A stretch of DNA of 64,000 nucleotides from an uncultured Chlorobiaceae bacterium (GTDB lineage: Bacteria > Bacteroidota > Chlorobiia > Chlorobiales > Chlorobiaceae). The notes beneath the pieces are model-generated. The model was given only the letters and a program-made list of their open reading frames with translations. It searched no databases and was not told where the DNA came from. A program made the translations under genes and the position numbers. Positions 43,768 to 52,574 of this stretch are shown one piece after another (the stretch's first letter is position 1; every line of letters starts with the position of its first letter). Where the stretch lies: contig CAIMCD010000009.1 in assembly GCA_903839405.1 (NCBI GenBank), positions 1-64,000 of the forward strand. Reading direction: 5' to 3'.

Positions 43768-44887
43768 TATAGTTGAATCGTTCAAGGAAGTCCTGTTTCC
43801 ACTCCACAAAGGAGCCGTTTTGTATCTCCTTACGGGCGGTAGCGGTAAGCCACATGAAAAAGGAGATGTTCTGCATGGTACAGAGTTTGAGGCCCAGAAT
43901 TTCGCTCACGTTCAAAAGGTGGCGGATATAGGCGCGCGAGTAGTTCCGGCAGACCTCATTATCGAAGCCTTCGTCAATCGAGCTGAAATCGGCGGCATAT
44001 TTTGCCGAGCGGAGGTTCATCTTGCCATGCCGCGTATAGACCCGGCCGTTGCGCCCTTCACGGGTGGGGATAACGCAGTCGAACATATCAACCCCGCGTT
44101 CAATAGCATTGAGAATGTTTTCCGGTGTACCGACTCCCATCAGGTAGCGCGGCTTGTTTTCGGGCAGGAGCGGATGTGAGAGATCCAGAATGCGGTACAT
44201 CTCCGGGGCCGGCTCTCCAACCGCCATGCCGCCAATGGCGTAGCCGTCAAAATCAAGGTCAACGAGGGCTTTGGTTGAGATGGTGCGTAGGTCACTATGG
44301 ATTCCGCCCTGCGTGATGCCGAAAAGGTACTGCTCATGGCCGTAGAGGGGAGCCGTCGCCATGAAATGCTTTTTTGCCCGTTCGGCCCATCGGATGGTGA
44401 GCTCACCGGAGGTGCGGATATACTCTTTTTCAGCGGTTGATGGCGGACACTCGTCGAGCGGCATCATGATGTCGCTGCCGATAATGCGCTGGGTATCGAC
44501 CACATTTTCTGGGGTGAAGTGCTGTTTTGAGCCGTCAAGGTGCGACTTGAACATCACCCCCTCTTCCGAGATTTTTCGCAGGTCGGAGAGCGAGTAGACC
44601 TGGTAGCCGCCGCTGTCGGTCAGAAGCGGCCCCTGCCAGTTCATGAATCGGTGCACCCCTCCGGCTTTTCGGAGAATCTCGTTGCCGGGTTTCAGGTAGA
44701 GGTGGTAGGTATTGGCCAGAATAATATGGACGTTAAGCTCCAGAAGCTCGTGCGGCTCAACCGATTTGACACTTGCCCGGGTGCCTACCGGCATAAAGAC
44801 CGGGGTTGGAAGAGTGCCGTGATCGGTTTCAAGCACGCCGCATCGTGCGGCGGTTCGGCTATCTTTTTGGGTAACGCTGAATTTCAT
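43754..44887 (-). CDS. tgt: Queuine/preQ1 tRNA-ribosyltransferase
   Basis: 377 residues. It exchanges guanine 34 of tRNA for preQ1. LTDSGGYQVYSLSDLRKISEEGV includes the catalytic base Asp region, MPLDECPPS contacts the base, GGMAVGEP is family-typical, and the nucleophile Asp is in MFDCVIPTREGRNG. The zinc site usually seen near the C-terminus appears as CTMQN...H only in part (SEILGLKLCTMQNISFFMWL). It is translationally coupled to rimO. Confidence 0.93.
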   Translation of the reverse strand: MKFSVTQKDSRTAARCGVLETDHGTLPTPVFMPVGTRASVKSVEPHELLELNVHIILANTYHLYLKPGNEILRKAGGVHRFMNWQGPLLTDSGGYQVYSLSDLRKISEEGVMFKSHLDGSKQHFTPENVVDTQRIIGSDIMMPLDECPPSTAEKEYIRTSGELTIRWAERAKKHFMATAPLYGHEQYLFGITQGGIHSDLRTISTKALVDLDFDGYAIGGMAVGEPAPEMYRILDLSHPLLPENKPRYLMGVGTPENILNAIERGVDMFDCVIPTREGRNGRVYTRHGKMNLRSAKYAADFSSIDEGFDNEVCRNYSRAYIRHLLNVSEILGLKLCTMQNISFFMWLTATARKEIQNGSFVEWKQDFLERFNYNDPA

Positions 44888-45122
44888 TGAACAATCGGGA
44901 AAACATATCGGAGCCTTGCACTATTCCGGCACTCTCTGCTCGGCGGCAGGCCAAACGAGCCGGATTTTTGAAAGAGTCAAGGTAGCCAAAGCCCGGCACA
45001 AAACAAAAGAGCAGCAGAAGTGTTGGTTATGGATGCATTATGCAAACAGGTACTGAAGAGAAATCAATCATCTTTTTGAGTTATCTTGCCATTGAAGGTA
45101 TCAAATAACCCGGCAGATTTTA

Positions 45123-45683
45123 ATGCGAGAGGCTATGAAAACTGTTCCGAACAAACCAACTCCACCCTCAACATCCGCTGTGCCGAATAATTATTTCCGT
45201 TTCCATCTCCCTCATCTTCATCTCGGCTCCGTCTTCGGGGATGACTGGTTCTCGCTGAAGGCCGAGGCTTTTGCCCGTTTTTTCGGGACGCCGGTTTTTC
45301 TGGTCTCCCAGACGTTCATTGTTGCCCTCTGGATCGGGGTGAATGTTGTCGGGTTTGCAAAGTTCGATCTCTATCCCTTTATTTTGCTGAATCTTGCTTT
45401 CAGTCTCCAGGCGGCCTATGCCGCTCCGCTCATCCTGCTTGCCCAGACACGGCAAGCCGACCGCGACAAGGCGCACGCCGATGCCGATGCACAGCATCGC
45501 GAAGCCCTTGCCAAGGCGAGTGAAGAGCGCGAGAGTTTGGCGGCCCGGCAGGGTGAGCAGTTGCTGGAGCTGCTTCAGCAGAATACCCAACTGACCGAAC
45601 TGGTCAAAGAGCTGAGCCAGCGTATTGAGGCGTTGAGCCTTGAGATGCACCGCAAGGTTGTTGAGGGCGATACGAACCGCTGA
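45123..45683 (+). CDS. DUF1003 membrane protein
   Basis: 186 residues; an ATG four codons in (45135) is an equally good start. Two membrane segments (about 62-80 and 88-108) are embedded in the DUF1003 pattern FFGTPVFLVSQTFIVALWIGVN...FPFILLNLAFSLQAAYAAPLILLAQ. The last 75 residues form a charged coiled coil with Lys/Ala/Glu and QLLELLQQNTQLTEL. Role unknown; inner membrane. Confidence 0.85.
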   Translation: MREAMKTVPNKPTPPSTSAVPNNYFRFHLPHLHLGSVFGDDWFSLKAEAFARFFGTPVFLVSQTFIVALWIGVNVVGFAKFDLYPFILLNLAFSLQAAYAAPLILLAQTRQADRDKAHADADAQHREALAKASEERESLAARQGEQLLELLQQNTQLTELVKELSQRIEALSLEMHRKVVEGDTNR

Positions 45684-45716
45684 TTCCCGAAACGGACTCT
45701 ATTGAGGCCAATGCTC

Positions 45717-46934
45717 TTATAACTGCCGGGAGAGGCCGACTTGCACGCTTCTGGCACTGAAGGTTGCTATACCGGGATCGCCGTTGCCGTTGAGGCTCCA
45801 CCCTTCGCGCTGCTGATAGCTCTCAAATTTCAGATCGACCAGCCAGTCCGGACTTAACTGCTTGCTGACTTTCATGCCGAGGGTCACGGCGCCAAAGGCC
45901 GAGAGGCGCTGGTCTTCAGTGTAATAGAGGGCATTTGCAGGCGGGGGAGTTGCTACCGCCGGATTTGCTTGTTCCGCCGGGCTGACCGCAAGATAAAAGT
46001 CAGCTTCACTTTGGCTATAGAGTCGCAGCACAGGGGTGAGGGTCCAGCCATGTTGCAGCGGCTGAACATATTCCGCACCAAGCGTATGAGCACGGATACC
46101 AAAGCTGTCGCTATAGTAGCGGTAGGAGAGCCGGGCGGTGCCATCGGTCGATGCAAAGTGGTGGTTCCACCGGCTGAGCACCGTCACGCTGTTGCGTTTT
46201 CGTGGTCTCAGATCCGGATCCTTGTAAGGGTCGGTGTAGTAGCCGGTTCCGTGCGAGTAGCCGAGGTTGAGCTGCACAATATCATCCGTTGTCAACACTC
46301 TTGTAATGCCGGCCAGGCCGGCAACCACCTTTTTTTGCTCATCCTGAAGCTGTTGTTTCTTTGCAACAACATTTGGCTTGTTGAGCATGATGGTGTCGCT
46401 GGTGAAGCTGCCGCCAAGCGTAACGGTTGTGTTTTTATCCTCCGTGGAGCGACTTCCCTGCAAGGAGCAACTGCGCGACAGGTAGTCGGACTCGCTTGAA
46501 TAACTGGTGCCGGCGCTCAGGGTTCCTTTTGAAAAGTAGCGTGTAACCTGCAGGTCAACCGCGTGACGCAACTCTCCCGAAGCTCCCGTTGTGGTGTCGT
46601 GAGCGGCGCCTGGAAAACCTGAGGAGTGAAACGCCGGCGAAGCGCCGGTAATCGAGTCCTCCATGAGGGAGAGATCCAAAGACCACTCCCCGGCAAACGG
46701 GATCATCCCCATCAGCGAGAGGGCGTTCACTCCGATTCGATCTCTTGAAGAGAGGCCAGCCGTAACCGGCGTACCAGGGGACTGCCGATCCTGATAATTA
46801 AGATATTTCAGGCTGATTAGACCTCTCTCCGGTGGGGCTTCGGCACGAGCAAACTGCACGGATGGTAACGCCATTGCGGCCGTCATGAGAACCAGGCCAA
46901 GAGCTGTGGATTTTGTTGCCGGAGTCGATATCAT
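45717..46934 (-). CDS. DUF3570 beta-barrel outer-membrane protein
   Basis: 405 residues with a signal peptide (hydrophobic 11-27, cleavage near FARAEA). ISLKYLNYQDRQ at the mature start and GVNALSLMGM, TLSAGTSYSSESDYLSRS, VTVLSRWNHHFASTDGTARLSYRYYSDSFGI give alternating-residue strands of a barrel. The end SVQVGLSRQL lacks the C-terminal aromatic of many barrels. DUF3570 proteins often accompany redox lipoproteins; here no such partner is next door. Confidence 0.8.
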   Translation of the reverse strand: MISTPATKSTALGLVLMTAAMALPSVQFARAEAPPERGLISLKYLNYQDRQSPGTPVTAGLSSRDRIGVNALSLMGMIPFAGEWSLDLSLMEDSITGASPAFHSSGFPGAAHDTTTGASGELRHAVDLQVTRYFSKGTLSAGTSYSSESDYLSRSCSLQGSRSTEDKNTTVTLGGSFTSDTIMLNKPNVVAKKQQLQDEQKKVVAGLAGITRVLTTDDIVQLNLGYSHGTGYYTDPYKDPDLRPRKRNSVTVLSRWNHHFASTDGTARLSYRYYSDSFGIRAHTLGAEYVQPLQHGWTLTPVLRLYSQSEADFYLAVSPAEQANPAVATPPPANALYYTEDQRLSAFGAVTLGMKVSKQLSPDWLVDLKFESYQQREGWSLNGNGDPGIATFSARSVQVGLSRQL

Positions 46935-47250
46935 AGCTGTTACGGAGTTAAGGTACGGGTCACTCTCTTTGCGCTACCATTTTGCCGCCGGACCCTTTTC
47001 AAGGGGCAGCGAGTGTATTGCCAACTGTTTTCTGTAAATATTGAGTGGCGCAAGATACGTCACTCTCTCTTCTTTTTTTATAAAACCTTAGAATATTTAG
47101 TTATAAATTCAGGAAAGAGTATTTCTGAAGAATTTTAAATATTCTTTCCTTGAAATCCTAACCCTTCATCTCCTCTTTAATAATCCTCTGGTTTTTGTAA
47201 GTTCGGTTAAACTTTCAGGCGAAAATTGCAATTTTAAACGAAACGGATCA
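46935..47250. other. Intergenic region with long hairpin
   Basis: 316 bp between divergent genes. A 14-bp inverted repeat with one mismatch, AGGAAAGAGTATTT (47111-47124) and AAATATTCTTTCCT (47137-47150) around 12 nt, lies 100 bp upstream of the next gene. The area is AT-rich. The hairpin may be regulatory or a 5' UTR structure; I see no gene. Confidence 0.5.
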
Positions 47251-47472
47251 ATGGACGAAAAAAAATATCAGGATGAGTTGAAGGTTGTGGTTACCGATAT
47301 CCGCATGCCTTTTTGGTCGATGGTCATCTTTATGGTGAAGTGGGTTTTTGCCTCTATTCCTGCCATGATCATCTTTTCCCTTGTTATCGGCCTTATCATG
47401 ATGCTACTCAGCGTACTGTTCGGTGCTATGTGGGGGTTTCACGGGATGTTTCCCCAAGGCCCGGCGCTCTAA
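47251..47472 (+). CDS. Small inner-membrane protein
   Basis: 73 residues with a hydrophobic stretch from about 20 to 60 (two membrane helices, VIFMVKWVFASIPAMIIF and IGLIMMLLSVLFGAMW). The charged N-terminus MDEKKYQDELKV is likely cytoplasmic. It is followed 50 bp later by a lipoprotein gene on the same strand. No family recognised. Confidence 0.65.
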   Translation: MDEKKYQDELKVVVTDIRMPFWSMVIFMVKWVFASIPAMIIFSLVIGLIMMLLSVLFGAMWGFHGMFPQGPAL

Positions 47473-47522
47473 CCATTAACCCGGGAAGAGGGGAAACCCT
47501 TTCCGGCACAGAGGAGACGAGG

Positions 47523-48101
47523 ATGATGCAGCGTGCTTTTTTGGTGATGGTGCTTTTGCTCTGTTCGGGTTGCGGGGCGAGCTGGCAGTACAACCATACC
47601 GATACCGGAACCTTGAAAGGGAAGCTCCTTGTTCAGTGGATCAAGCCCGACCAGTTCATTTTTATTCCGGATGAGCGCAATCCGCTGACCTTTACCAGAA
47701 GCAATGGCACCGTCATCAAGCCGGGCAGAATGTACACGGACGGAGGATCGATTCCCCGGGTTATGTGGGCTTTCAGGAACTACTCTCCCTGGGGATATGC
47801 TCCGGCCTTCATTATCCACGACTGGCTTTTTGTGATGAAGGAGTGCAAGTTGCCGGGTTTTGAGGCCTATAATCACCAGATTGCCGCTGATATCATGGCA
47901 GAGGTCATCAAAACCTTGATGGAGGATCCCCGGTATGGAGAGAAGAGTCCGCTGGTGCTCTACAGCATGTACAAGGCGGTGAGCTCCTCTATTGCAAAGG
48001 AGTTATGGGAAAACAGCAAGTGCTCCGAGCCTCCTCTGGAGAGCGGAGAACGGGCGTTACTGCCAAACCAGGGCTTTGAATATCTTCTTGAATTTCCCTG
48101 A
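47523..48101 (+). CDS. DUF1353-like lipoprotein
   Basis: 192 residues from ATG 47523. Lipobox LLLCSGC gives a lipidated Cys17. The segment GRMYTDGGSIPRVMWAFRNYSPWGYAPAFIIHDWLF is the DUF1353 motif, with Asp, Ser and His-Asp well placed for metal or catalysis. DUF1353 proteins are otherwise found in phage and bacterial genomes with unknown activity. Probably in an operon with the small membrane protein upstream. Confidence 0.8.
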   Translation: MMQRAFLVMVLLLCSGCGASWQYNHTDTGTLKGKLLVQWIKPDQFIFIPDERNPLTFTRSNGTVIKPGRMYTDGGSIPRVMWAFRNYSPWGYAPAFIIHDWLFVMKECKLPGFEAYNHQIAADIMAEVIKTLMEDPRYGEKSPLVLYSMYKAVSSSIAKELWENSKCSEPPLESGERALLPNQGFEYLLEFP

Positions 48102-48230
48102 GGTGGCGGGTGAGTTTGCTGCTTTACTTTTTTCTTCCCTGCATGGGAAACCCCGCAGCGTTGAGGGTTGTTGTCTTATCAGTGAGTCCGAAAACATGAA
48201 CGGTTCTACCTTGTAGAAGGAGTGAAAACG

Positions 48231-48422
48231 ATGAATATGCTTGAAACGGTTTCGGTGCAATGCCCCTATTGCGGAGAGTTGATGGACATAGAGGTTGATT
48301 GTTCTGCTGGAGATCAGGAGTACACGGAAGATTGTCCGGTTTGCTGCAAGCCGGTGACCATGGTGATCATGCTTTCCGATAACGGGGCGCCATCGGTAGA
48401 GGCGCGGCCGGAGGATAGCTAG
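48231..48422 (+). CDS. CPXCG-motif small zinc-binding protein
   Basis: 63 residues from ATG 48231, placed 8 nt after an AAGGAG ribosome-binding site (a GTG at 48222 overlaps that site). QCPYCGELMDIEVDCSAG...CPVCCKPV has two CPxC knuckles that should bind one zinc. Cys-rich proteins of this length are common in gamma- and other proteobacteria and their role is unknown. Confidence 0.8.
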   Translation: MNMLETVSVQCPYCGELMDIEVDCSAGDQEYTEDCPVCCKPVTMVIMLSDNGAPSVEARPEDS

Positions 48423-48433
48423 AATAAAAAAAA

Positions 48434-48875
48434 GCTGAAACCGAAGCTATAAGCCGAATTTTGTGGATTACCCCCGAACTGGCGGATAAAACTGCAGCCA
48501 TTTATCTAATGCGGCTTACCCGAAAACTCTCCTTGCGGAATTGAACGGGCCGCTCTCTTCCCCCAAAGGGGAAAGTTTTCCTATTTAGCCTTGCTTCGGG
48601 GAGGTTTGCCAAGCACACGGCATTGCTGCAATGTCTGGTGGTCTCTTACACCGCCGTTTCACCCTTACTCCGGTTGCCCGGAGCGGTTTGTTTTCTGTTG
48701 CACTCTCTGTGATAACCGGCTTGCACCGTCATCCCCGGGCTTGATTCCTCCGGCGCAGGTCAGTTTGCACTCTCCTGCACATTCGGATTCTCGACCGGCA
48801 CCCTGCCCTGTGAAGTTCGGACTTTCCTCTGCACAGCCTGATGCTGTACGGCGACTGCACACTTGCGGTTTCAGC
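48434..48875 (-). ncRNA. rnpB: RNase P RNA, bacterial type A
   Basis: The minus strand holds the universally conserved AGAGGAAAGTCCGAACTTC block near the 5' end and GCCGAATTTTGTGG-type sequence (as its complement) near the 3' end. The ends are set by helix P1: GCTGAAACCG (48875-48866) pairs with CGGTTTCAGC (48443-48434). Right after it a run of eight T (48433-48426) ends the transcript. It is the catalytic RNA that trims tRNA 5' ends. Protein-like open frames across this area are artefacts. Confidence 0.95.
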
Positions 48876-48925
48876 TTGATAAAGAACGGGTACTCGGTAA
48901 AACTTGAAGCTCCGGCGGGAATTAT

Positions 48926-49726
48926 TTACCCTTCAGCTTCGTCAAAGAGTCGCTCATGCACGACAATACGGCCGCATGACTCGCAAAGGTAGAATCCTCC
49001 CTGTACAATCATGGTGTGGCGGTTGGTCGGAACCCTGGTATTACAACCCGAACAGGCGTTGCGGTTCAGGCGGACAACTGCATTCTGCAGGGTGCCGCTT
49101 CTGAGGTGGTCGTATTTGTCGAGCAGGCGTTTTGCCTCTTTTGCAATCAGCTCGCGTTGCTCGTTGACCTTGACTTTCAGGGTGTCAACATCCTCCGCAG
49201 TTTCAATAACAATGCTATGCAGCTCCTCTTTTTTATGCTCAAGCTGCTTGCCAAGATCTTCGAGCTGCTGATGCAGCACGTCATCCGGCATCATCTCTTC
49301 GGAAATTTCGTCATACCGGTTCTCGGCAATCAGTGCCCGACCCTTCTGTTGGATCTCCTGGGTGCGTTGTTCGGCATGGGCAATATCCTGAAGCTGGATT
49401 TCAGCCTGGGCTATCTCCTTTTCTTCGTATTCAATCTGCTTTGAAAGGGCATCATACTCCTTGTTGTTGCGGGCAAGGGTCTGCTTTTCCTTGAAGCTCT
49501 TGATCTTGCTTTTGCACTCATTGATGGTTTCGTGCAACCGCTGCCGCAGTTTAAGGTGTTCCTCAGCAACTTTTCTGCGGGACTCGATCTGGCGGATGGT
49601 AAATGCCAGATCTTCATCCAGAGCTGTGATCTCCTCTGGCAGCCCTTTTTGCAGGCTGACTATGCTTTCTATCTGATTGTCAAGGTGCTGGAGCCTGACA
49701 AGGAGGTTAATTTTTGTATGATCCAC
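48926..49726 (-). CDS. Coiled-coil protein with C-terminal C4 zinc ribbon
   Basis: 266 residues. Residues 10-200 are one long coiled coil (heptads through ESRRKVAEEHLKLRQRLHETI and KQIEYEEKEIAQAEIQLQD). The end holds NRNACSGCNTRVP...YLCESCGRIV, a four-Cys zinc ribbon (zf-RING_7/C4-type). Such proteins are widespread but their role is unclear; a nucleic-acid or ribosome-linked function is suspected. It lies 50 bp upstream of rnpB on the same strand and may share its transcript. Confidence 0.85.
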   Translation of the reverse strand: MDHTKINLLVRLQHLDNQIESIVSLQKGLPEEITALDEDLAFTIRQIESRRKVAEEHLKLRQRLHETINECKSKIKSFKEKQTLARNNKEYDALSKQIEYEEKEIAQAEIQLQDIAHAEQRTQEIQQKGRALIAENRYDEISEEMMPDDVLHQQLEDLGKQLEHKKEELHSIVIETAEDVDTLKVKVNEQRELIAKEAKRLLDKYDHLRSGTLQNAVVRLNRNACSGCNTRVPTNRHTMIVQGGFYLCESCGRIVVHERLFDEAEG

Positions 49727-49756
49727 TACGGCTGATGTTTTGGATTATTAAAGCAT

Positions 49757-49785
49757 AAAAAAAGCACCTTCACGAGGAGAGGTGC
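49757..49785 (-). terminator. Terminator downstream of tRNA-Leu
   Basis: On the minus strand GCACCT pairs with AGGTGC across a 10-nt loop and seven T follow (49763-49757). It separates the tRNA gene from the zinc-ribbon gene. Confidence 0.8.
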
Positions 49786-49884
49786 ATACCTTGTGTTGTA
49801 TGGAAGAAAAACTGCCTGAGCTGAATCGTCTGCTGAAGCATTGATGACTCTCGTAGCCTGCATATCGCGGAAGAAGATTGTTTG

Positions 49885-49966
49885 TGCCCGAAAGGAGATT
49901 CGAACTCCTACACCTTGCGGCGCTCGTCCCTGAAACGAGTGCGTCTACCAGTTTCGCCATTCGGGC
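49885..49966 (-). tRNA. tRNA-Leu (CAG)
   Basis: 82 nt without encoded CCA. Acceptor stem GCCCGAA/TTCGGGC with discriminator A, D arm GGCGAAACTGGTAGACGC, anticodon stem CTCGT/ACGAG with loop TTCAGGG (anticodon CAG), a long variable arm typical of class II leucine tRNAs, and T loop GTTCGAATC. The gene ends at a terminator. Confidence 0.95.
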
Positions 49967-50030
49967 ATTGCGTTATGCTCCAACCAAGATAAAAAGTAAG
50001 CTCTTTTTTGTCAGAAAGCCAAAAATAAGA

Positions 50031-50213
50031 TTACTTGATCTCTTTGTGCAGGGTATGACGCTGCATATTCGGATTGTACTTCTTCAGGATAAGACGTTCC
50101 GTGGTGTTTTTCTTGTTCTTTGTCGTGGTGTAGCGTGAAACGGTTTTGCCTTCTTTTTTCGCCTCAGTGCACTCAAGCGTGATAACAATTCTATTTTCTT
50201 TTCCTTTTGCCAT
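50031..50213 (-). CDS. rpmG: 50S ribosomal protein L33
   Basis: 60 residues: [18 protein letters not shown], then [23 protein letters not shown]. One Cys only, so it is the zinc-free form. Lies upstream of tRNA-Leu on the same strand, 65 bp apart. Confidence 0.95.
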   Translation of the reverse strand: MAKGKENRIVITLECTEAKKEGKTVSRYTTTKNKKNTTERLILKKYNPNMQRHTLHKEIK

Positions 50214-50362
50214 AATGACCCCAGTAAGGTATGAATTTTAAAGAGCTGTGAATATAACTCCCTGAAGGTGATTTTGCAAGTTCATGGTTTTTTCTTTCTG
50301 TGATAAGCGGATAAAAGTTATTTTTAAGCTCTTTCAACAACCCTTTTAAAGGTAACAGACCC

Positions 50363-51616
50363 GTGCTTGACAGTAACTATTTTCATTATAGCGGTTCGAC
50401 GCTCAGTTGTGATGAAGTCCGCCTTGACGAGCTTGCCACTCGTTTCGGAACCCCGCTTTTCGTAACCTCTTCCAAAAGCCTCACGGATAGCTATCACGCT
50501 TTTGAAGAAGCCTTTGCGGCACTTCCTCATTTTACCTGTTACTCGGTCAAGGCCAACTACAATCTCTCGGTTATCCGGAGCTTTGCTGCGCTTGGCTGCG
50601 GCTGTGATGTCAATTCAGGCGGCGAGCTTTACCGCTCACTGCAGGCCGGCGTCGATCCTCAAAAGATTATTTTTGCCGGTGTTGGTAAAAAGCCCGAAGA
50701 GATTGCCTACGCCCTCCGAAGCGGGGTGCTCATGCTCAAAGCTGAATCCATCTCGGAACTCAGGGCCATCAACCGTATTGCGGGCGAGCTTCAAAAAACC
50801 GCTTCAATTGCCTTGCGCATCAACCCCAACGTGACGGCTGAAACCCATCCCTATATTACAACCGGCGACAGCAAGGAGAAATTTGGTATTGATGAAGCCG
50901 AGCTGCCAGAGGTGTTTGCTCTTCTCGGCCAGTTGCCGAATCTACGTCTGATCGCGCTTGACATGCATATCGGTTCACAGATTTTTGATCCAGAATATTT
51001 TGTGGCCGCCACCACCAAGCTGCTCGATATTTTCAATGCCACGAAATCCCTGGGATTTCCGATTGAGTTTCTCGATATCGGCGGCGGTTTTCCGGTCACC
51101 TACGATCCGCTGAAACCGGCCACGCCGATCACGCATTTTGCTGAAAAGCTGATTCCCATGCTGCAGCCCGCTGGAGTGAAGGTGATTTTTGAGCCCGGTC
51201 GTTACCTGGTGGCCAACGCCTCGGTACTGCTTACCCGAGTGCTCTATAAAAAGAGCAATCATACCGGCAAGGAGTTTTTTGTGGTCGATGCGGGGATGAC
51301 TGAACTGATACGACCAGCGCTCTACCATTCGCATCATGAAATTCTTGCCGTGACCTCCCACGAAAAAACCATTGTGGCCGATGTGGTTGGCCCGGTCTGC
51401 GAGTCGAGCGACTTTTTTGCCCGTCACCGCGTGCTTGACGCTGTCGAAGAGGGTGAGCTCTTTGCCGTTATGTCGGCCGGTGCCTATGGCGCGGTCATGA
51501 GCAGCAACTACAACGGGCGGCTGCGTCCGGCCGAGGTCATGGTGACGGGAAGCGAGGTGAAGCTGATTCGGCAGCGTGAAACCTATGAGCAGCTCGTTGT
51601 GAACGAACTGCTCTGA
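50363..51616 (+). CDS. lysA: Diaminopimelate decarboxylase
   Basis: 417 residues starting with GTG at 50363; no ATG fits the family N-terminus (YFHYSGSTLSCDEVRLDELATRFGTPLFV). It decarboxylates meso-diaminopimelate to lysine with PLP. The PLP lysine is in CYSVKANYN, HIGSQI and the GGGFP loop (DIGGGFPVTYD) bind the cofactor phosphate, EPGRYLVA and CESSDFFARHR are substrate-site segments. Convergent with metF. Confidence 0.95.
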   Translation: MLDSNYFHYSGSTLSCDEVRLDELATRFGTPLFVTSSKSLTDSYHAFEEAFAALPHFTCYSVKANYNLSVIRSFAALGCGCDVNSGGELYRSLQAGVDPQKIIFAGVGKKPEEIAYALRSGVLMLKAESISELRAINRIAGELQKTASIALRINPNVTAETHPYITTGDSKEKFGIDEAELPEVFALLGQLPNLRLIALDMHIGSQIFDPEYFVAATTKLLDIFNATKSLGFPIEFLDIGGGFPVTYDPLKPATPITHFAEKLIPMLQPAGVKVIFEPGRYLVANASVLLTRVLYKKSNHTGKEFFVVDAGMTELIRPALYHSHHEILAVTSHEKTIVADVVGPVCESSDFFARHRVLDAVEEGELFAVMSAGAYGAVMSSNYNGRLRPAEVMVTGSEVKLIRQRETYEQLVVNELL

Positions 51617-51646
51617 AAGGGGATAGCTGCCTTTTTATAGCCAGGG

Positions 51647-52516
51647 CTACTGGTGTAGGTTTCTGAAAATGCGCAGGGTTGCATCGGCCATGTTCAGGGT
51701 GTAGAAGTGAATACCCTTGATATGATGGTCGATCAACTCTTGCACCTGACGGGTAGCCCACTCGATACCGATTGAGGCGACTTCCGTGTCGTTTTCTGCC
51801 GCAAGCACTTTTTTCATCAGGGGAGCTGGAATGCGTGCCCCCAGTGCCAGTTCCGACATTCTGATCATCCCCTTGCGGGTTGTGATGGGCATGATTCCCG
51901 GAATGATTGGTACCGTGATACCGCCGATCGCACACCGCTCAACAAAGTCGAAGTAGTCGCGGTTGTCAAAAAAGAGCTGGGTCACAATATAGTCGGCCCC
52001 GGCGTCCACTTTTTCTTTCAGATACTCAATCTCTTTCAGACGGTTCGGTGTTTCCGGGTGCCCTTCAGGAAATCCTGCAACGCCCACTCCGATATCCGAA
52101 TAGTTGGCTTTGATGAAGCGCACAAGGTCTATGGCATAAGGAAAATCCTTGGTGGCTTCTGCGAGTGTTGCCATTCCGGCCGGTTTATCGCCTCTGAGAG
52201 CCAGCACATTGTTGATGCCGTTCTCCCGGTAGTTCTGCAGAATGGATCCGGTCTCTTCCTCGGTGGAGCAGATGCAGGTAAGATGGGAGACAACTGTCAA
52301 ACCGGTCTCGTTCTGGATTTTTGTGACCAGATTATGGGTTCTGGAACGGGTAGAGCCTCCGGCACCGTAGGTAACACTGACATAGGATGGGTTGAGCGGA
52401 GAGAGTGCCGAAATGGTTTCAAACAGCGTTTCCCACTCTTCATCTTTTTTCGGGGGAAAGAATTCAAAGCTGAATACAGGTTTCAGGGCAGCGTTCAGTA
52501 TCTCTTTGACAAGCAT
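51647..52516 (-). CDS. metF: 5,10-Methylenetetrahydrofolate reductase
   Basis: 289 residues, usual bacterial length. FSFEFFPPKKDEEWETLFETI carries the Glu near the active site; YVSVTYGAGGSTR, HLTCICSTEE, NVLALRGD and AGADYIVTQLFFDNRDYFDFVERC bind FAD and substrate. It makes methyl-THF for methionine. Divergent from comEC with 58 bp between the starts. Confidence 0.95.
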   Translation of the reverse strand: MLVKEILNAALKPVFSFEFFPPKKDEEWETLFETISALSPLNPSYVSVTYGAGGSTRSRTHNLVTKIQNETGLTVVSHLTCICSTEEETGSILQNYRENGINNVLALRGDKPAGMATLAEATKDFPYAIDLVRFIKANYSDIGVGVAGFPEGHPETPNRLKEIEYLKEKVDAGADYIVTQLFFDNRDYFDFVERCAIGGITVPIIPGIMPITTRKGMIRMSELALGARIPAPLMKKVLAAENDTEVASIGIEWATRQVQELIDHHIKGIHFYTLNMADATLRIFRNLHQ

Positions 52517-52574
52517 GCAGAGTAGTAATGGTTAGAGAGCTTGAATAAAAAAAAGAATATACAAAAACAATGAT

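Noticed and set aside
48591..48992. Open reading frame of 133 codons on the plus strand (and one of 65 codons on the minus strand) over 48.6-48.9 kb
   Set aside because: They overlie the RNase P RNA gene, whose conserved blocks and closing helix are clear.
49748..49960. 70-codon minus-strand frame over the tRNA
   Set aside because: It covers tRNA-Leu and its terminator and has no protein-like features.
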